This document shows, piece by piece, positions 15,563 to 23,238 of a stretch of DNA of 40,512 nucleotides; within the stretch, counting starts at the first letter, position 1; each line of letters begins with the position of its first letter. The position numbers and the translations under genes were made by a program. A model generated the notes under the pieces. It made no database searches. It was given only the letters and a program-made list of their open reading frames with translations, and was not told where the DNA came from. Where the stretch lies: the NCBI RefSeq assembly GCF_900499005.1, contig NZ_LS991316.1, forward strand, positions 378,204-418,715, in the 5' to 3' direction. The DNA is from Actinomyces culturomici. GTDB taxonomy: Bacteria; Actinomycetota; Actinomycetes; Actinomycetales; Actinomycetaceae.

Positions 15563-16858
15563 ATGCGCATCGCAGTCGTCGCACTCGGCAAGATCGGCCT
15601 GCCCCTGGCCGTCCAGTACGCCTCGAAGGGCCACGACGTCATCGGAGTCGACGTCAACGAGACGACCGTGCGCCTCGTCAACGAGGGCGAGGAGCCCTTC
15701 CCGGGCGAGGCCGAACTCGCCGAGCGCCTCGCCGAGCTCGTGCCCGCGGGTCGGCTTCGTGCGACGACCGACTACGCCGAGGCGATCCCGGGAGCGGATG
15801 CGATCGTCCTCGTCGTCCCCCTCTTCGTCGACGACGAGACCTGGGAGCCCGACTTCGGATGGATGGACGCGGCGACGCGGTCCCTCGCCGAGTATCTCGA
15901 GCCCGGGACCCTCGTCTCCTACGAGACGACCCTTCCCGTCGGCACGACGCGCAACCGGTGGAAGCCGCTCATCGAGGAGATCTCCGGGCTGAAGGAGGGC
16001 GAGGACTTCGACCTCGTCTTCTCGCCCGAGCGCGTCCTCACCGGCCGCGTCTTCGCCGACCTGCGCAAGTACCCGAAGCTCGTCGGCGGACTCACGGACC
16101 GCGGGACGAGGGCGGGCATCGCCTTCTACGAGTCCGTCCTCGACTTCGACGAGCGCCCCGACCTGCCGCGTCCGAACGGCGTGTGGGACATGGGATCCGC
16201 CGAGGCCGCCGAGATGGCGAAGCTCGCGGAGACGACCTACCGGGACGTCAACATCGGACTCGCCAACCAGTTCGCCGTCTACGCCGACAAGGCCGGCATC
16301 GACGTCGAGAAGGTCATCGACGCGTGCAACTCCCAGCCGTACTCGCACATCCACCGTCCGGGCATCGCTGTCGGCGGGCACTGCATCCCCGTCTACCCGC
16401 GCCTCTACCTCTCGACCGATCCCGACGCCTCGATCGTCCGCACCGCGCGCTCGTTCAACGCCACAATGCCCGAGTACGTGATCTCTCGGGCCGAGGAGAT
16501 CCTCGGCGACCTCGCCGGCCTCACGGTCGTCGTCCTCGGAGCGTCCTACCGGGGGCGGGTGAAGGAGACCGCCTTCTCCGGCGTCTTCCCGACGGTCGAC
16601 GGCCTGAGAGCCCGCGGCGCGAAGGTCCTCGTCCACGATCCGATGTACTCCGACGAGGAACTCGCCCGCTTCGGCTGGGCGGCCTACCACTTCGGCGAGC
16701 CCGCCGACCTCGCGATCCTCCAGGCCGACCACCCCGAGTACAAGGAGATCTCGCCGTCCGATATCCCCGGCATCCGCCTGCTGCTCGACGGGCGTCGCGC
16801 GACGGACGCCGCGAAGTGGGCGGGAGTGCCGCGCCTCGTCATCGGGGGAGGGGAATGA
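15563..16858 (+). CDS. UDP-sugar 6-dehydrogenase (WbpA/WecC-type nucleotide sugar dehydrogenase)
   Basis: This 431-residue NAD-dependent enzyme oxidises C6 of a UDP-sugar to the uronic acid in two steps. The N-terminal domain starts VVALGKIGLPLAVQYASKGHDVIGVDVN, with YETTLPVGTT and FSPERVLTGR following. The central domain has the EMAKLAETTYRDVNI helix, and the catalytic cysteine lies in GIAVGGHCIPVYP. The C-terminal domain begins VVVLGASYRGRVKE. The family includes UDP-GlcNAc, UDP-ManNAc and UDP-Glc dehydrogenases. The amino-sugar genes in this locus favour an N-acetylated substrate. An AAGGAG site precedes the ATG by six bases. The gene overlaps the following membrane-protein gene as ATGA. 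Confidence 0.88.
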   Translation: MRIAVVALGKIGLPLAVQYASKGHDVIGVDVNETTVRLVNEGEEPFPGEAELAERLAELVPAGRLRATTDYAEAIPGADAIVLVVPLFVDDETWEPDFGWMDAATRSLAEYLEPGTLVSYETTLPVGTTRNRWKPLIEEISGLKEGEDFDLVFSPERVLTGRVFADLRKYPKLVGGLTDRGTRAGIAFYESVLDFDERPDLPRPNGVWDMGSAEAAEMAKLAETTYRDVNIGLANQFAVYADKAGIDVEKVIDACNSQPYSHIHRPGIAVGGHCIPVYPRLYLSTDPDASIVRTARSFNATMPEYVISRAEEILGDLAGLTVVVLGASYRGRVKETAFSGVFPTVDGLRARGAKVLVHDPMYSDEELARFGWAAYHFGEPADLAILQADHPEYKEISPSDIPGIRLLLDGRRATDAAKWAGVPRLVIGGGE

Positions 16859-18435
16859 CGCTCGGGGGCGCTCACTCGGGGACGAGGCCGGGGGCGACGA
16901 CGCTCCGAGCGGTCGTCGGCCGACTGATTCTCGCGCTCCTGCTCTTGGCGACGGGCGCGTGCTGGGCGCTCTCGTCCCCCGTGGCGAGTGCCCCGGACGA
17001 CGACTACCACCTCGCATCGATCTACTGCCCGATGCGCGCATCCGGTCCGGAGTGCGGGGAGACCGTCGTCAATGGAGCCCGTGCCGTCAACGTGCCGTCG
17101 GGAATTCTCCAGACGGAGTGCTTCCGCTTCAAGTACACGGAGTCCGCCGCGTGCACCGGAGACCTGGACTCCTCGTCGCGGGTACGGACGACACGGGTCG
17201 ATGCCGGCGCGTATCCCTACGGCTACTACCAGTTCAATCACCTGCTCGTCGGGCCGACGCTCTTCTCGACGACGATCCGCGTGCGTCTCGCCAACGTGGT
17301 TCTGGCGGTGCTCGGCCTGGTCCTCGTCGGCTCCACCCTCCCGACGGGGCAGCGTCGCCCGTTCGTCCTCGCGATGTCGATCGGTTGGATGCCCATGGGC
17401 CTCTACTTCGTCGCGTCGACGAATCCGAGTGCGTGGGCCCTCATCGGGGTGCCGCTCTTCGGGGCCTGCATTCTCGGCGCGTTCGCGAGCGACGGTCGCC
17501 GACGGGCGGTACTTCTCGTCGAAGCCGCAGCATTCGCCGCGATGGCGATATTCAGCCGAACGGACTCGAAGATCCTCTGCGCCGTCGTCGCATTGGCCGC
17601 GATCCTGCTTCACCTCAGGGGGCGGATGGATCGTCGCGTCCTTCTCGTCGCCGGAGTCCTCGGAGTGGCGGGCGTCGTCACCTACCTCACGGGCGGGCAG
17701 AAGGTCGCCGGCCTCAGGCAGGCGATCGAGAGCTCCGCGTCCTCCACGGCCACGAACTCGCTGACCGGCCCGGACGATTCATTTTTCGTGCTGATCGCGA
17801 AGACGATGCTGCGATTCCCGTCGTATTTCGCAGGGTACTTCGGCATCGATGGGGGAGCGATGGGGTGGCTCGACGTCACCCTTCATCCGCTGGCCCGTTA
17901 CGGGCCCCTCGTCCTCTTCAGCGCGCTCATGCTCATGGGAGCAGCGCGTCCCGCATGGTCGAAGATCGCCTCCGCCGGAATGATCCTCGCCTTCATGCTG
18001 GTCGTCCCCGCGTACTACATGGCGGTCAAGGGCCTGGTGAACGACGGCTTCTTCGAGTCGCGCTATCTCCTCCCGCTCATGCCCTTCCTCCTCTTCCTGT
18101 GGATGATTCGTGCCGATGGGCGCCAATCGGACGCGGAGGAGTTCCGTCTCACCGGACTCCAGCTCGGCATCGTCATCGCCATTCTCGCGGTCTCCCAGTC
18201 GATGTCCCTCCACTCCGTTCTTCGTCGATTCATCACCGGTGCGGACGTCGAGGCCTACAACCTCGCGGCGTCCGTGGAATGGTGGCCGTACAGCGGATTC
18301 TCGCCCAACGTGGTGTGGGCCGTCGCTTCGATCTGCTTCGTGCTCGCGCTCGTGCTCGCCTCCCTTCTGTCGCGATCGCCAGGAGTCCAGCGCTCGGCGC
18401 CGGGGCGAGTCTCCGACTCGGCCGCTCGTCATTGA
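16855..18435 (+). CDS. DUF2142-like polytopic membrane protein
   Basis: This 526-residue protein has about ten hydrophobic segments, an extended outer loop after the first (roughly 45-130, with several cysteines), and an acidic APDDDYHLASIY motif just after the first helix. The latter resembles the PDE-type motif of DUF2142 proteins and other GT-C-like enzymes that use polyprenyl-phosphate sugars. It may be a glycosyltransferase or polymerase acting outside the membrane; no function is proven. The ATG overlaps the dehydrogenase stop and has a GGGGGAGGGG site, so the pair is coupled. The gene is followed by ~180 bp without a gene, holding the next gene's promoter and leader. Confidence 0.7.
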   Translation: MTLGGAHSGTRPGATTLRAVVGRLILALLLLATGACWALSSPVASAPDDDYHLASIYCPMRASGPECGETVVNGARAVNVPSGILQTECFRFKYTESAACTGDLDSSSRVRTTRVDAGAYPYGYYQFNHLLVGPTLFSTTIRVRLANVVLAVLGLVLVGSTLPTGQRRPFVLAMSIGWMPMGLYFVASTNPSAWALIGVPLFGACILGAFASDGRRRAVLLVEAAAFAAMAIFSRTDSKILCAVVALAAILLHLRGRMDRRVLLVAGVLGVAGVVTYLTGGQKVAGLRQAIESSASSTATNSLTGPDDSFFVLIAKTMLRFPSYFAGYFGIDGGAMGWLDVTLHPLARYGPLVLFSALMLMGAARPAWSKIASAGMILAFMLVVPAYYMAVKGLVNDGFFESRYLLPLMPFLLFLWMIRADGRQSDAEEFRLTGLQLGIVIAILAVSQSMSLHSVLRRFITGADVEAYNLAASVEWWPYSGFSPNVVWAVASICFVLALVLASLLSRSPGVQRSAPGRVSDSAARH

Positions 18436-18511
18436 CGTCGTCGGCGGCGTTCGCGGCGTCGGGCTCCCCGACGTCCGATCGTCGCCGGAGGCGGCGCGGT
18501 CTCTCCTCGTT

Positions 18512-18517
18512 CTATGA
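18512..18517 (+). promoter_or_regulatory. Probable -10 box of the NlpC/P60 gene
   Basis: TATGAT lies about 100 bases before the ATG at 18617, giving a leader of about 93 bases. No -35 box or known riboswitch pattern was recognised. Confidence 0.4.
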
Positions 18518-18616
18518 TTCACGAGTAAAGGTTCGATGGGGCGAGCGGTCGTCCCGTTCGAGCGGAAACTCGAGTTCGGCGATGTTCTGAGGCCGACGGA
18601 TGACGAGGAGGTCGCG

Positions 18617-20182
18617 ATGCGTTCGCGCCGCTTCCCCGGAAGGATGGCTCTCGCCGTGTGCGCGGTCGCCTTCTCGGTTTCCACAGTGATGGGCGCTGCT
18701 GCGTTCGCCGCTGAACCTCCACCTCCCGACGTCGCTGCGACTGTGGGTCAATCGGGCGAGGCGCGTGCGGATGCGGAGCAGTCGGCGGGCGCACCGCAAT
18801 CCGGGAATACCGAGGCGGAGCAGAGCGGTGGGTCGTCGGACGACGCATCGCCGCTCGCGACGACTGACGCCGAGGAAACGGCGGGCGTTGCGTCTCCGAG
18901 GGCACTGACTCGCGGTTCGTCGGTGTCCGTGGACTCGATCGGTCTGACGTGGCTGGTGCGCGATGAGGACATCGCGGTCGGCGCCGCGGTCGCGCCGCTC
19001 TCCCCGCGGCTCCAGTTCCGCTGGCAGCAGTACGACGTCGCGGCGAAGAAGTGGGGCTCGATCTCCGATTGGTCGGCGGGGAATTGGGCGAGTTGGCGCT
19101 CGACTCCGGGCGTGTACTGGTTGCACCTCGAGGTTCGTGATTCCGCGACGGGGGAGACGGTGGGGACGAAGACCATCCCGTTCCGGTACTCCGCTGGGAC
19201 GACGCGCATCACGGGGACGTACGCCGGGTGGAAGGACGGCGGCGTTCTTCTCGGAGTGGCCTCGAGTAATCCGCGTGCTCGGTACGCCGTGAAGATCTAC
19301 AGCGTCGATCGCAAGCAGTGGGTCGTCGGATTCTCGGGTCAGTGGGCGATGTGGCGTCCGTCGAAGGGGACGTATTGGACGCACTTCGAGGCGTACACGT
19401 CGGATGGCCGCCTCGCGGATACGCGGACGTACGCGTTCGGCGTCGGGCTCAAGGGGTATACGGCGCCGGCGGGGTATCTCGACGTGACGGATCGGATCAC
19501 CCCCCTCAATGGTCGGACGAACACTCTCACTCCGGGTTTCAACGGGGTCAAGGTGCGCATCGTGCAGCAGAAGCTGGGAGTGTGGTACTCGTCGAAGCTC
19601 GCGACGATGGACGCGGCGACGGTGCAGGCGGTGAAGACCTTCCAACGACGGGCGGGGCTCTCGCAGGATGGCGTCGTCGGCGTCGCCACATGGAACGGGC
19701 TCAACACCGGCTGGGGGTGGGACATCGATACCTACCAGGCGCAGCCGATCGGCTTGACCGCCACTCGGAACGAACGGATCGAGAAGATGATCGACTACGC
19801 GTGGCGTCAGTCGGGTTCGGACTACGTGTGGGGCGGAGCCGGCTCCTACTACTTGGGGTACGACTGCTCGGGCTTGGTTCTTCAGTCGCTGTACGCGGCG
19901 GGACTCGATCCTCAGCCCATCGACGTCCTCGTCCACGCGTACCCGTCGTATCGGACTTCGCAGGAGCTCTACAAGCATCCGTGGTTGATGCACGTGCCGG
20001 TCGGGCAGCGTCAGCGCGGGGACATCGTCTTCTACGTCGATTCCTCGGGAACGGTCTATCACACGGGCATTTACATCGGATCGGATCAGATCATCCACAC
20101 GGATTGGATGGGTCGTCCCGCGCGGCAGGACACCGTCTACCAGGGGACCCTCGCCCCGACCGTCGTGAGGCCGTTCCCGTGA
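18617..20182 (+). CDS. Secreted NlpC/P60 peptidoglycan endopeptidase with Y_Y_Y-like repeats
   Basis: This 521-residue secreted wall hydrolase has a signal peptide (1-32, ending AAAFAAE) and an acidic Ala/Glu/Ser linker. A two-repeat module of ~168 residues (109-277) is rich in Tyr and Trp. A PG_binding_1-type domain (about 311-365, FQRRAGLSQDGVVG) and a C-terminal NlpC/P60 domain follow. The catalytic triad is visible as C417 in GYDCSG, H482 in VYHTG and H494 in IIHTDW. It should cleave peptidoglycan stem peptides. The start at 18617 gives the signal peptide directly and has GAGGAGG five bases upstream; the earlier in-frame start at 18536 would add 27 charged residues before it. It overlaps the lipoprotein gene (GTGA). 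The repeat module recurs in the GH25 protein at 27430-29172. Confidence 0.9.
   Translation: MRSRRFPGRMALAVCAVAFSVSTVMGAAAFAAEPPPPDVAATVGQSGEARADAEQSAGAPQSGNTEAEQSGGSSDDASPLATTDAEETAGVASPRALTRGSSVSVDSIGLTWLVRDEDIAVGAAVAPLSPRLQFRWQQYDVAAKKWGSISDWSAGNWASWRSTPGVYWLHLEVRDSATGETVGTKTIPFRYSAGTTRITGTYAGWKDGGVLLGVASSNPRARYAVKIYSVDRKQWVVGFSGQWAMWRPSKGTYWTHFEAYTSDGRLADTRTYAFGVGLKGYTAPAGYLDVTDRITPLNGRTNTLTPGFNGVKVRIVQQKLGVWYSSKLATMDAATVQAVKTFQRRAGLSQDGVVGVATWNGLNTGWGWDIDTYQAQPIGLTATRNERIEKMIDYAWRQSGSDYVWGGAGSYYLGYDCSGLVLQSLYAAGLDPQPIDVLVHAYPSYRTSQELYKHPWLMHVPVGQRQRGDIVFYVDSSGTVYHTGIYIGSDQIIHTDWMGRPARQDTVYQGTLAPTVVRPFP
18941..19447 (+). repeat. Two-repeat Tyr/Trp-rich module, copy in the NlpC/P60 protein
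   Basis: Residues 109-277 form two ~85-residue repeats. Each contains a Tyr- or Trp-bearing strand, a short W-x-W or W-x-x-W turn and a GxYW strand, followed by a GW-type link. The same module, with blocks such as RDEDIAVGA, YDVAA and YTSDGRLA conserved, forms residues 412-580 of the GH25 protein (28663-29169). It resembles the Y_Y_Y fold. Cell-wall or glycan binding is inferred. Confidence 0.75.
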
Positions 20183-20802
20183 CCGCGACCGGGAGAGCTG
20201 CGCGCGCCCGCCTCCGCTCGTGCGGCTCGACGCTGCTCGTCGTCGGTCTCGTCGCTCTCGGAGGGTGCTCCACCGGTCCCGTTGATGCCGCGGAGTCGTC
20301 CGCGATGTCCGCCTCGATCGGACCGAACTCGGAGCTGCCTCCCGCGCGGGCGGCGTCGAGCGGGTGCGCGCGAATGGACGGGATCCTCGCCGACGCGTTC
20401 GTCCGCTCGGACGCCGGGCGCGCCTTCGTGGAAGCGCAGGCGCAGGTCGCGCCCGAGAACGATGCGGCCGCGTCCGAAGCGCGCGCGGTAGCGGTGAGGG
20501 ATTCGTGGATCGCGTTCCTCGCCGCATTCTCGGCTGCTTCATCCGCGGACCTCGCAGTGGCCGCGACCGAGGATGCGAAGGGACGGGCCGCCCTGGAGGC
20601 GCTGCGCGACTACGCGGAGAAGGCGCCACCGATGCTCTGCGGGGAGGTACCGCAGTTCGCCGACGAGGCGCAGGCGATGCAGGACCTCGCGGCGGGGCGC
20701 CAACCCGCGCTCAACCCCGAGTACGAGCGGCTCGCGAGTGAACTCGCCTCCGACGTCGACATCCTCAGCGAATGCATGCCGGCCTGGCCACTTGTCTTCT
20801 GA
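20179..20802 (+). CDS. Predicted lipoprotein of unknown function
   Basis: This 207-residue protein has a lipoprotein signal: an arginine-rich start, a hydrophobic stretch and the lipobox LGGC with C30 as the lipidated residue. The mature part is mostly alpha-helical in composition, Ala/Glu/Asp-rich, with three further cysteines (in SSGCARM, MLCGEV and SECMPAW). No known domain is recognised. The GTG start overlaps the NlpC/P60 stop (GTGA), so the two are made together. A role as membrane-bound partner, inhibitor or retention factor for the hydrolase is possible but unproven. Confidence 0.75.
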   Translation: MTATGRAARARLRSCGSTLLVVGLVALGGCSTGPVDAAESSAMSASIGPNSELPPARAASSGCARMDGILADAFVRSDAGRAFVEAQAQVAPENDAAASEARAVAVRDSWIAFLAAFSAASSADLAVAATEDAKGRAALEALRDYAEKAPPMLCGEVPQFADEAQAMQDLAAGRQPALNPEYERLASELASDVDILSECMPAWPLVF

Positions 20803-20846
20803 ACTCGTGCGCGCCGATGAGTCCGCGGCGCAGCCGCGATCCCCGA

Positions 20847-20852
20847 TACACT
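20847..20852 (+). promoter_or_regulatory. Probable -10 box of the coiled-coil GT2 gene
   Basis: TACACT lies 40 bases before the ATG at 20892, in the 89-bp gap after the lipoprotein gene. Confidence 0.4.
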
Positions 20853-20891
20853 GGATCGGTCACGAACCATCGCCCAGTGGAGAACCTCGCA

Positions 20892-21956
20892 ATGACGCCA
20901 CGAGTCCTCATTATCACGCGTACGAAGAATCGCCCCCTGTTCCTCGAGCGAGCGCTCGCGTCCGTCGGCGGGCAGACGTTCACCGACTACCTCCTCGTCA
21001 TCGTGAACGACGCGGGCGAACCGGAACCGGTCGAAGACCTCGTCTCGCGGCAGAGCGACGAGTTCCGCTCCCGTATTCGCGTCGTGCACAACCGAGTCTC
21101 CGAGGGGCGTGAAGCGGCGCTCGAAGCCGGATTCGAGGCCGCCGATCTCGAGTTCTACGCGGTCCACGACGACGACGACACGTGGGCGCCCGAGTTCCTC
21201 GAACGCGCTGTCGCGGCGCTGGACGCCGATGCGGAACTCGGCGGGGTGGCCGTTCGATGCGCGCTCATCACGGAGCACATCGAGGCCGGGAGCATCGTTG
21301 AGGACGACCGCGGGATCGTCGCCCCGGAGCGGCTCTCGTGGACGCTCATCGACACGATGGTGTCGAACTTCGTACCGCCCATCGCGCAGCTCTTCCGCCG
21401 AGCCGCCGCCGACGAGGTCGGACATTGGGACGGATCGATCGAGACCCAGGCGGACTGGGACTTCAACCTGCGGATGATGCTCCGCCACAGGGTCGGCTTC
21501 ATCGACGGCGATCCCCTGGCCTTCTGGCACCTTCGCGCATCGCAGGACGGGGAGGAGGGGAATTCCGTTTACGTCGACGCCGCGAGGCATCGTCGGGACA
21601 ATCTGGGGATCCGCGAGAAGCGCCTCGCCGCTCTCCTGTCGGGCGACGACGGCGAAGAGGAATTCGCTCGCCTACTCGTCATGGCCGAGTACACGAGGCG
21701 GCTCGAGGAGCGCGTCGACAAGGCGCGCGAGGAGCTCGCCGAAGTCGGCGCTTCTCTCACGCGACTCCATGATCGGCTCGGCGTGATCGAACCGAAGATC
21801 GATCGCGTCCTCGGTACGTCCGAGTCGACGTACATCGAGTTCTCGCGCTTCAGGGAGCGAGTCCTCTCGATCCTTCACGGAATCGAGACTCGCACGAGCC
21901 CGAAGTACTGGGCGAAGGTCGCGGGCTCGAAGCTCAAGGGCCGCGTCGGGCGCTGA
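20892..21956 (+). CDS. GT2 glycosyltransferase with C-terminal coiled coil
   Basis: This 354-residue protein has an N-terminal GT-A domain (about 1-235) with VLIITRTKNRPLFLERAL, IVNDAG, a run of aspartates in AVHDDDDTW (DxD metal site) and TQADWDFNLRM near the acceptor site. A helical, heptad-like tail follows (about 255-354; LEERVDKAREELAEV, LTRLHDRLGVIEPKIDRV) and ends in basic residues. The tail suggests oligomerisation or membrane docking. ATG at 20892 is preferred because it starts the GT fold and has GGAG nine bases upstream; an earlier ATG at 20772 lies within the lipoprotein gene. The gene stands alone, convergent with the ABC exporter genes. The substrate is unknown. Confidence 0.85.
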   Translation: MTPRVLIITRTKNRPLFLERALASVGGQTFTDYLLVIVNDAGEPEPVEDLVSRQSDEFRSRIRVVHNRVSEGREAALEAGFEAADLEFYAVHDDDDTWAPEFLERAVAALDADAELGGVAVRCALITEHIEAGSIVEDDRGIVAPERLSWTLIDTMVSNFVPPIAQLFRRAAADEVGHWDGSIETQADWDFNLRMMLRHRVGFIDGDPLAFWHLRASQDGEEGNSVYVDAARHRRDNLGIREKRLAALLSGDDGEEEFARLLVMAEYTRRLEERVDKAREELAEVGASLTRLHDRLGVIEPKIDRVLGTSESTYIEFSRFRERVLSILHGIETRTSPKYWAKVAGSKLKGRVGR

Positions 21957-21962
21957 ACAGAA

Positions 21963-21994
21963 GAGCGGGAGCCGGCTGCGACCGGCTCCCGCTC
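21963..21994. terminator. Bidirectional terminator between convergent genes
   Basis: A perfect 13-bp inverted repeat (21963-21975 with 21982-21994) around a 6-base loop sits in the 44-bp gap between the GT2 gene and wzt. CCTTCATT follows on the plus strand. Confidence 0.75.
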
Positions 21995-22000
21995 CTTCAT

Positions 22001-23236
22001 TCAGTAGTCGAAGACCTCGAGTTCAGTCGTGGGCTCGATGCCGTCGAAGTGCGCATCCAGCGCCACGATTCCGCCGGATTCCATGTGGGGGCCGACGCCG
22101 ATGTCGAAGGACGTCGCCCTCTGCAGGACATCGATGGGGGTCGACAAGTCCCTCGGCTGAATCGAGGCCGAGAGGACGTAGGAATTCGGCCGGAGCATGA
22201 GGCGCGGGATCACGACGTCGACCGAACCGCGGCCCTTCGACAGGCGCTTCGGAACGTATCGGTCATCGAGGCCGTGGAGGCCCCAGGCGAAGAGTCCGTC
22301 GCGGGTGTCGATCGACGTGCCGAAGACCGGACGATCGATGTCCTGCTTCGCGTTGTAGTGGATGCGAATCGTCACCTGATCGCCGGTCTGCACGAGGTTG
22401 CGGGGGGAGCCGGAGGAGTCGAGCAGCTCGATGCGCTCGATCTCGGCCTCTCCGGAACCGAATCGGGAGCCGCCGCCCTCGACTTCGCGGACCTTGTGCG
22501 CGATGTCCGCGTACTTGTCGATGATCGTCGCCGCGGGGCCGATCTCCTGAAGCTTCCCGTGATCGAGCCATGCGACCTCGTCGCAGAATGACTTCATCTG
22601 GTCGAGACCGTGGGAGACGACGACGACGGTCCTACCAGCGTTGCGCAGTTCGGCGAACTTCGCGCGGCACCGATCCTGGAAGTCCATGTCGCCGACGGCG
22701 AGGATCTCATCGACGAGGAGGATGTCGGGCTCGACGTGGATCGAGACGGAGAATCCGAGGCGAACATACATGCCCGAGGAGTAGTTCTTCACCGGCTGAT
22801 CGATGAACTCGGAGATTCCCGAGAAGTCGACGATGTCGTCGAACTTCTTGTCGATCTCCCGCCGCGACATCCCGAGGATCGCGCCGTTGAGGTAGACGTT
22901 CTCCCTGCCCGAGAGCTCCGGATGGAACCCGGAACCGACCTCGAGCATCGCCGCGACGCGACCCCGGGCTGAGATGGATCCCTCGTCGGGCGTGAGAATG
23001 CGCGCGATGCACTTGAGGAGCGTCGACTTCCCGGAGCCGTTGTGGCCGAGAAGGCCGAAGGTGCGACCCTCCGGGATCTCGAGCGAAACGTCCTTGAGCG
23101 CCCAGAAGTCCTCGTACTTGCCCCGCCCCCCGTGAAGGAAGGCCCCCTTGAGGGACTGATCCCGGTCGGAGTAGATCCGGAATTTCTTCGAGACGTGCGA
23201 GACGGCGATGGCGGGATCCACGGTCGTTCCTTTCAT
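22001..23236 (-). CDS. wzt: Wzt, ATPase of the polysaccharide ABC exporter with carbohydrate-binding domain
   Basis: This 411-residue protein has an ABC ATPase domain (about 1-245) with Walker A GHNGSGKST, signature YSSGMYVRLGF and Walker B ILLVDEILAVGD. A C-terminal domain of ~150 residues fits the Wzt carbohydrate-binding beta-sandwich, which in several O-antigen systems recognises the modified non-reducing end before export. It works with the permease upstream to export a finished, lipid-linked polymer. The ATG lies two bases after the permease stop, with a GAGGAG site inside the permease end. The gene is last in its operon and ends at a bidirectional hairpin. Confidence 0.92.
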   Translation of the reverse strand: MKGTTVDPAIAVSHVSKKFRIYSDRDQSLKGAFLHGGRGKYEDFWALKDVSLEIPEGRTFGLLGHNGSGKSTLLKCIARILTPDEGSISARGRVAAMLEVGSGFHPELSGRENVYLNGAILGMSRREIDKKFDDIVDFSGISEFIDQPVKNYSSGMYVRLGFSVSIHVEPDILLVDEILAVGDMDFQDRCRAKFAELRNAGRTVVVVSHGLDQMKSFCDEVAWLDHGKLQEIGPAATIIDKYADIAHKVREVEGGGSRFGSGEAEIERIELLDSSGSPRNLVQTGDQVTIRIHYNAKQDIDRPVFGTSIDTRDGLFAWGLHGLDDRYVPKRLSKGRGSVDVVIPRLMLRPNSYVLSASIQPRDLSTPIDVLQRATSFDIGVGPHMESGGIVALDAHFDGIEPTTELEVFDY

Positions 23237-23238
23237 CT

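Noticed and set aside
18512-20629. 705-codon open frame antisense to the NlpC/P60 and lipoprotein genes
   Set aside because: The Arg/Pro/Ser-rich translation has no domain, and the plus strand has a signal peptide and catalytic triad.
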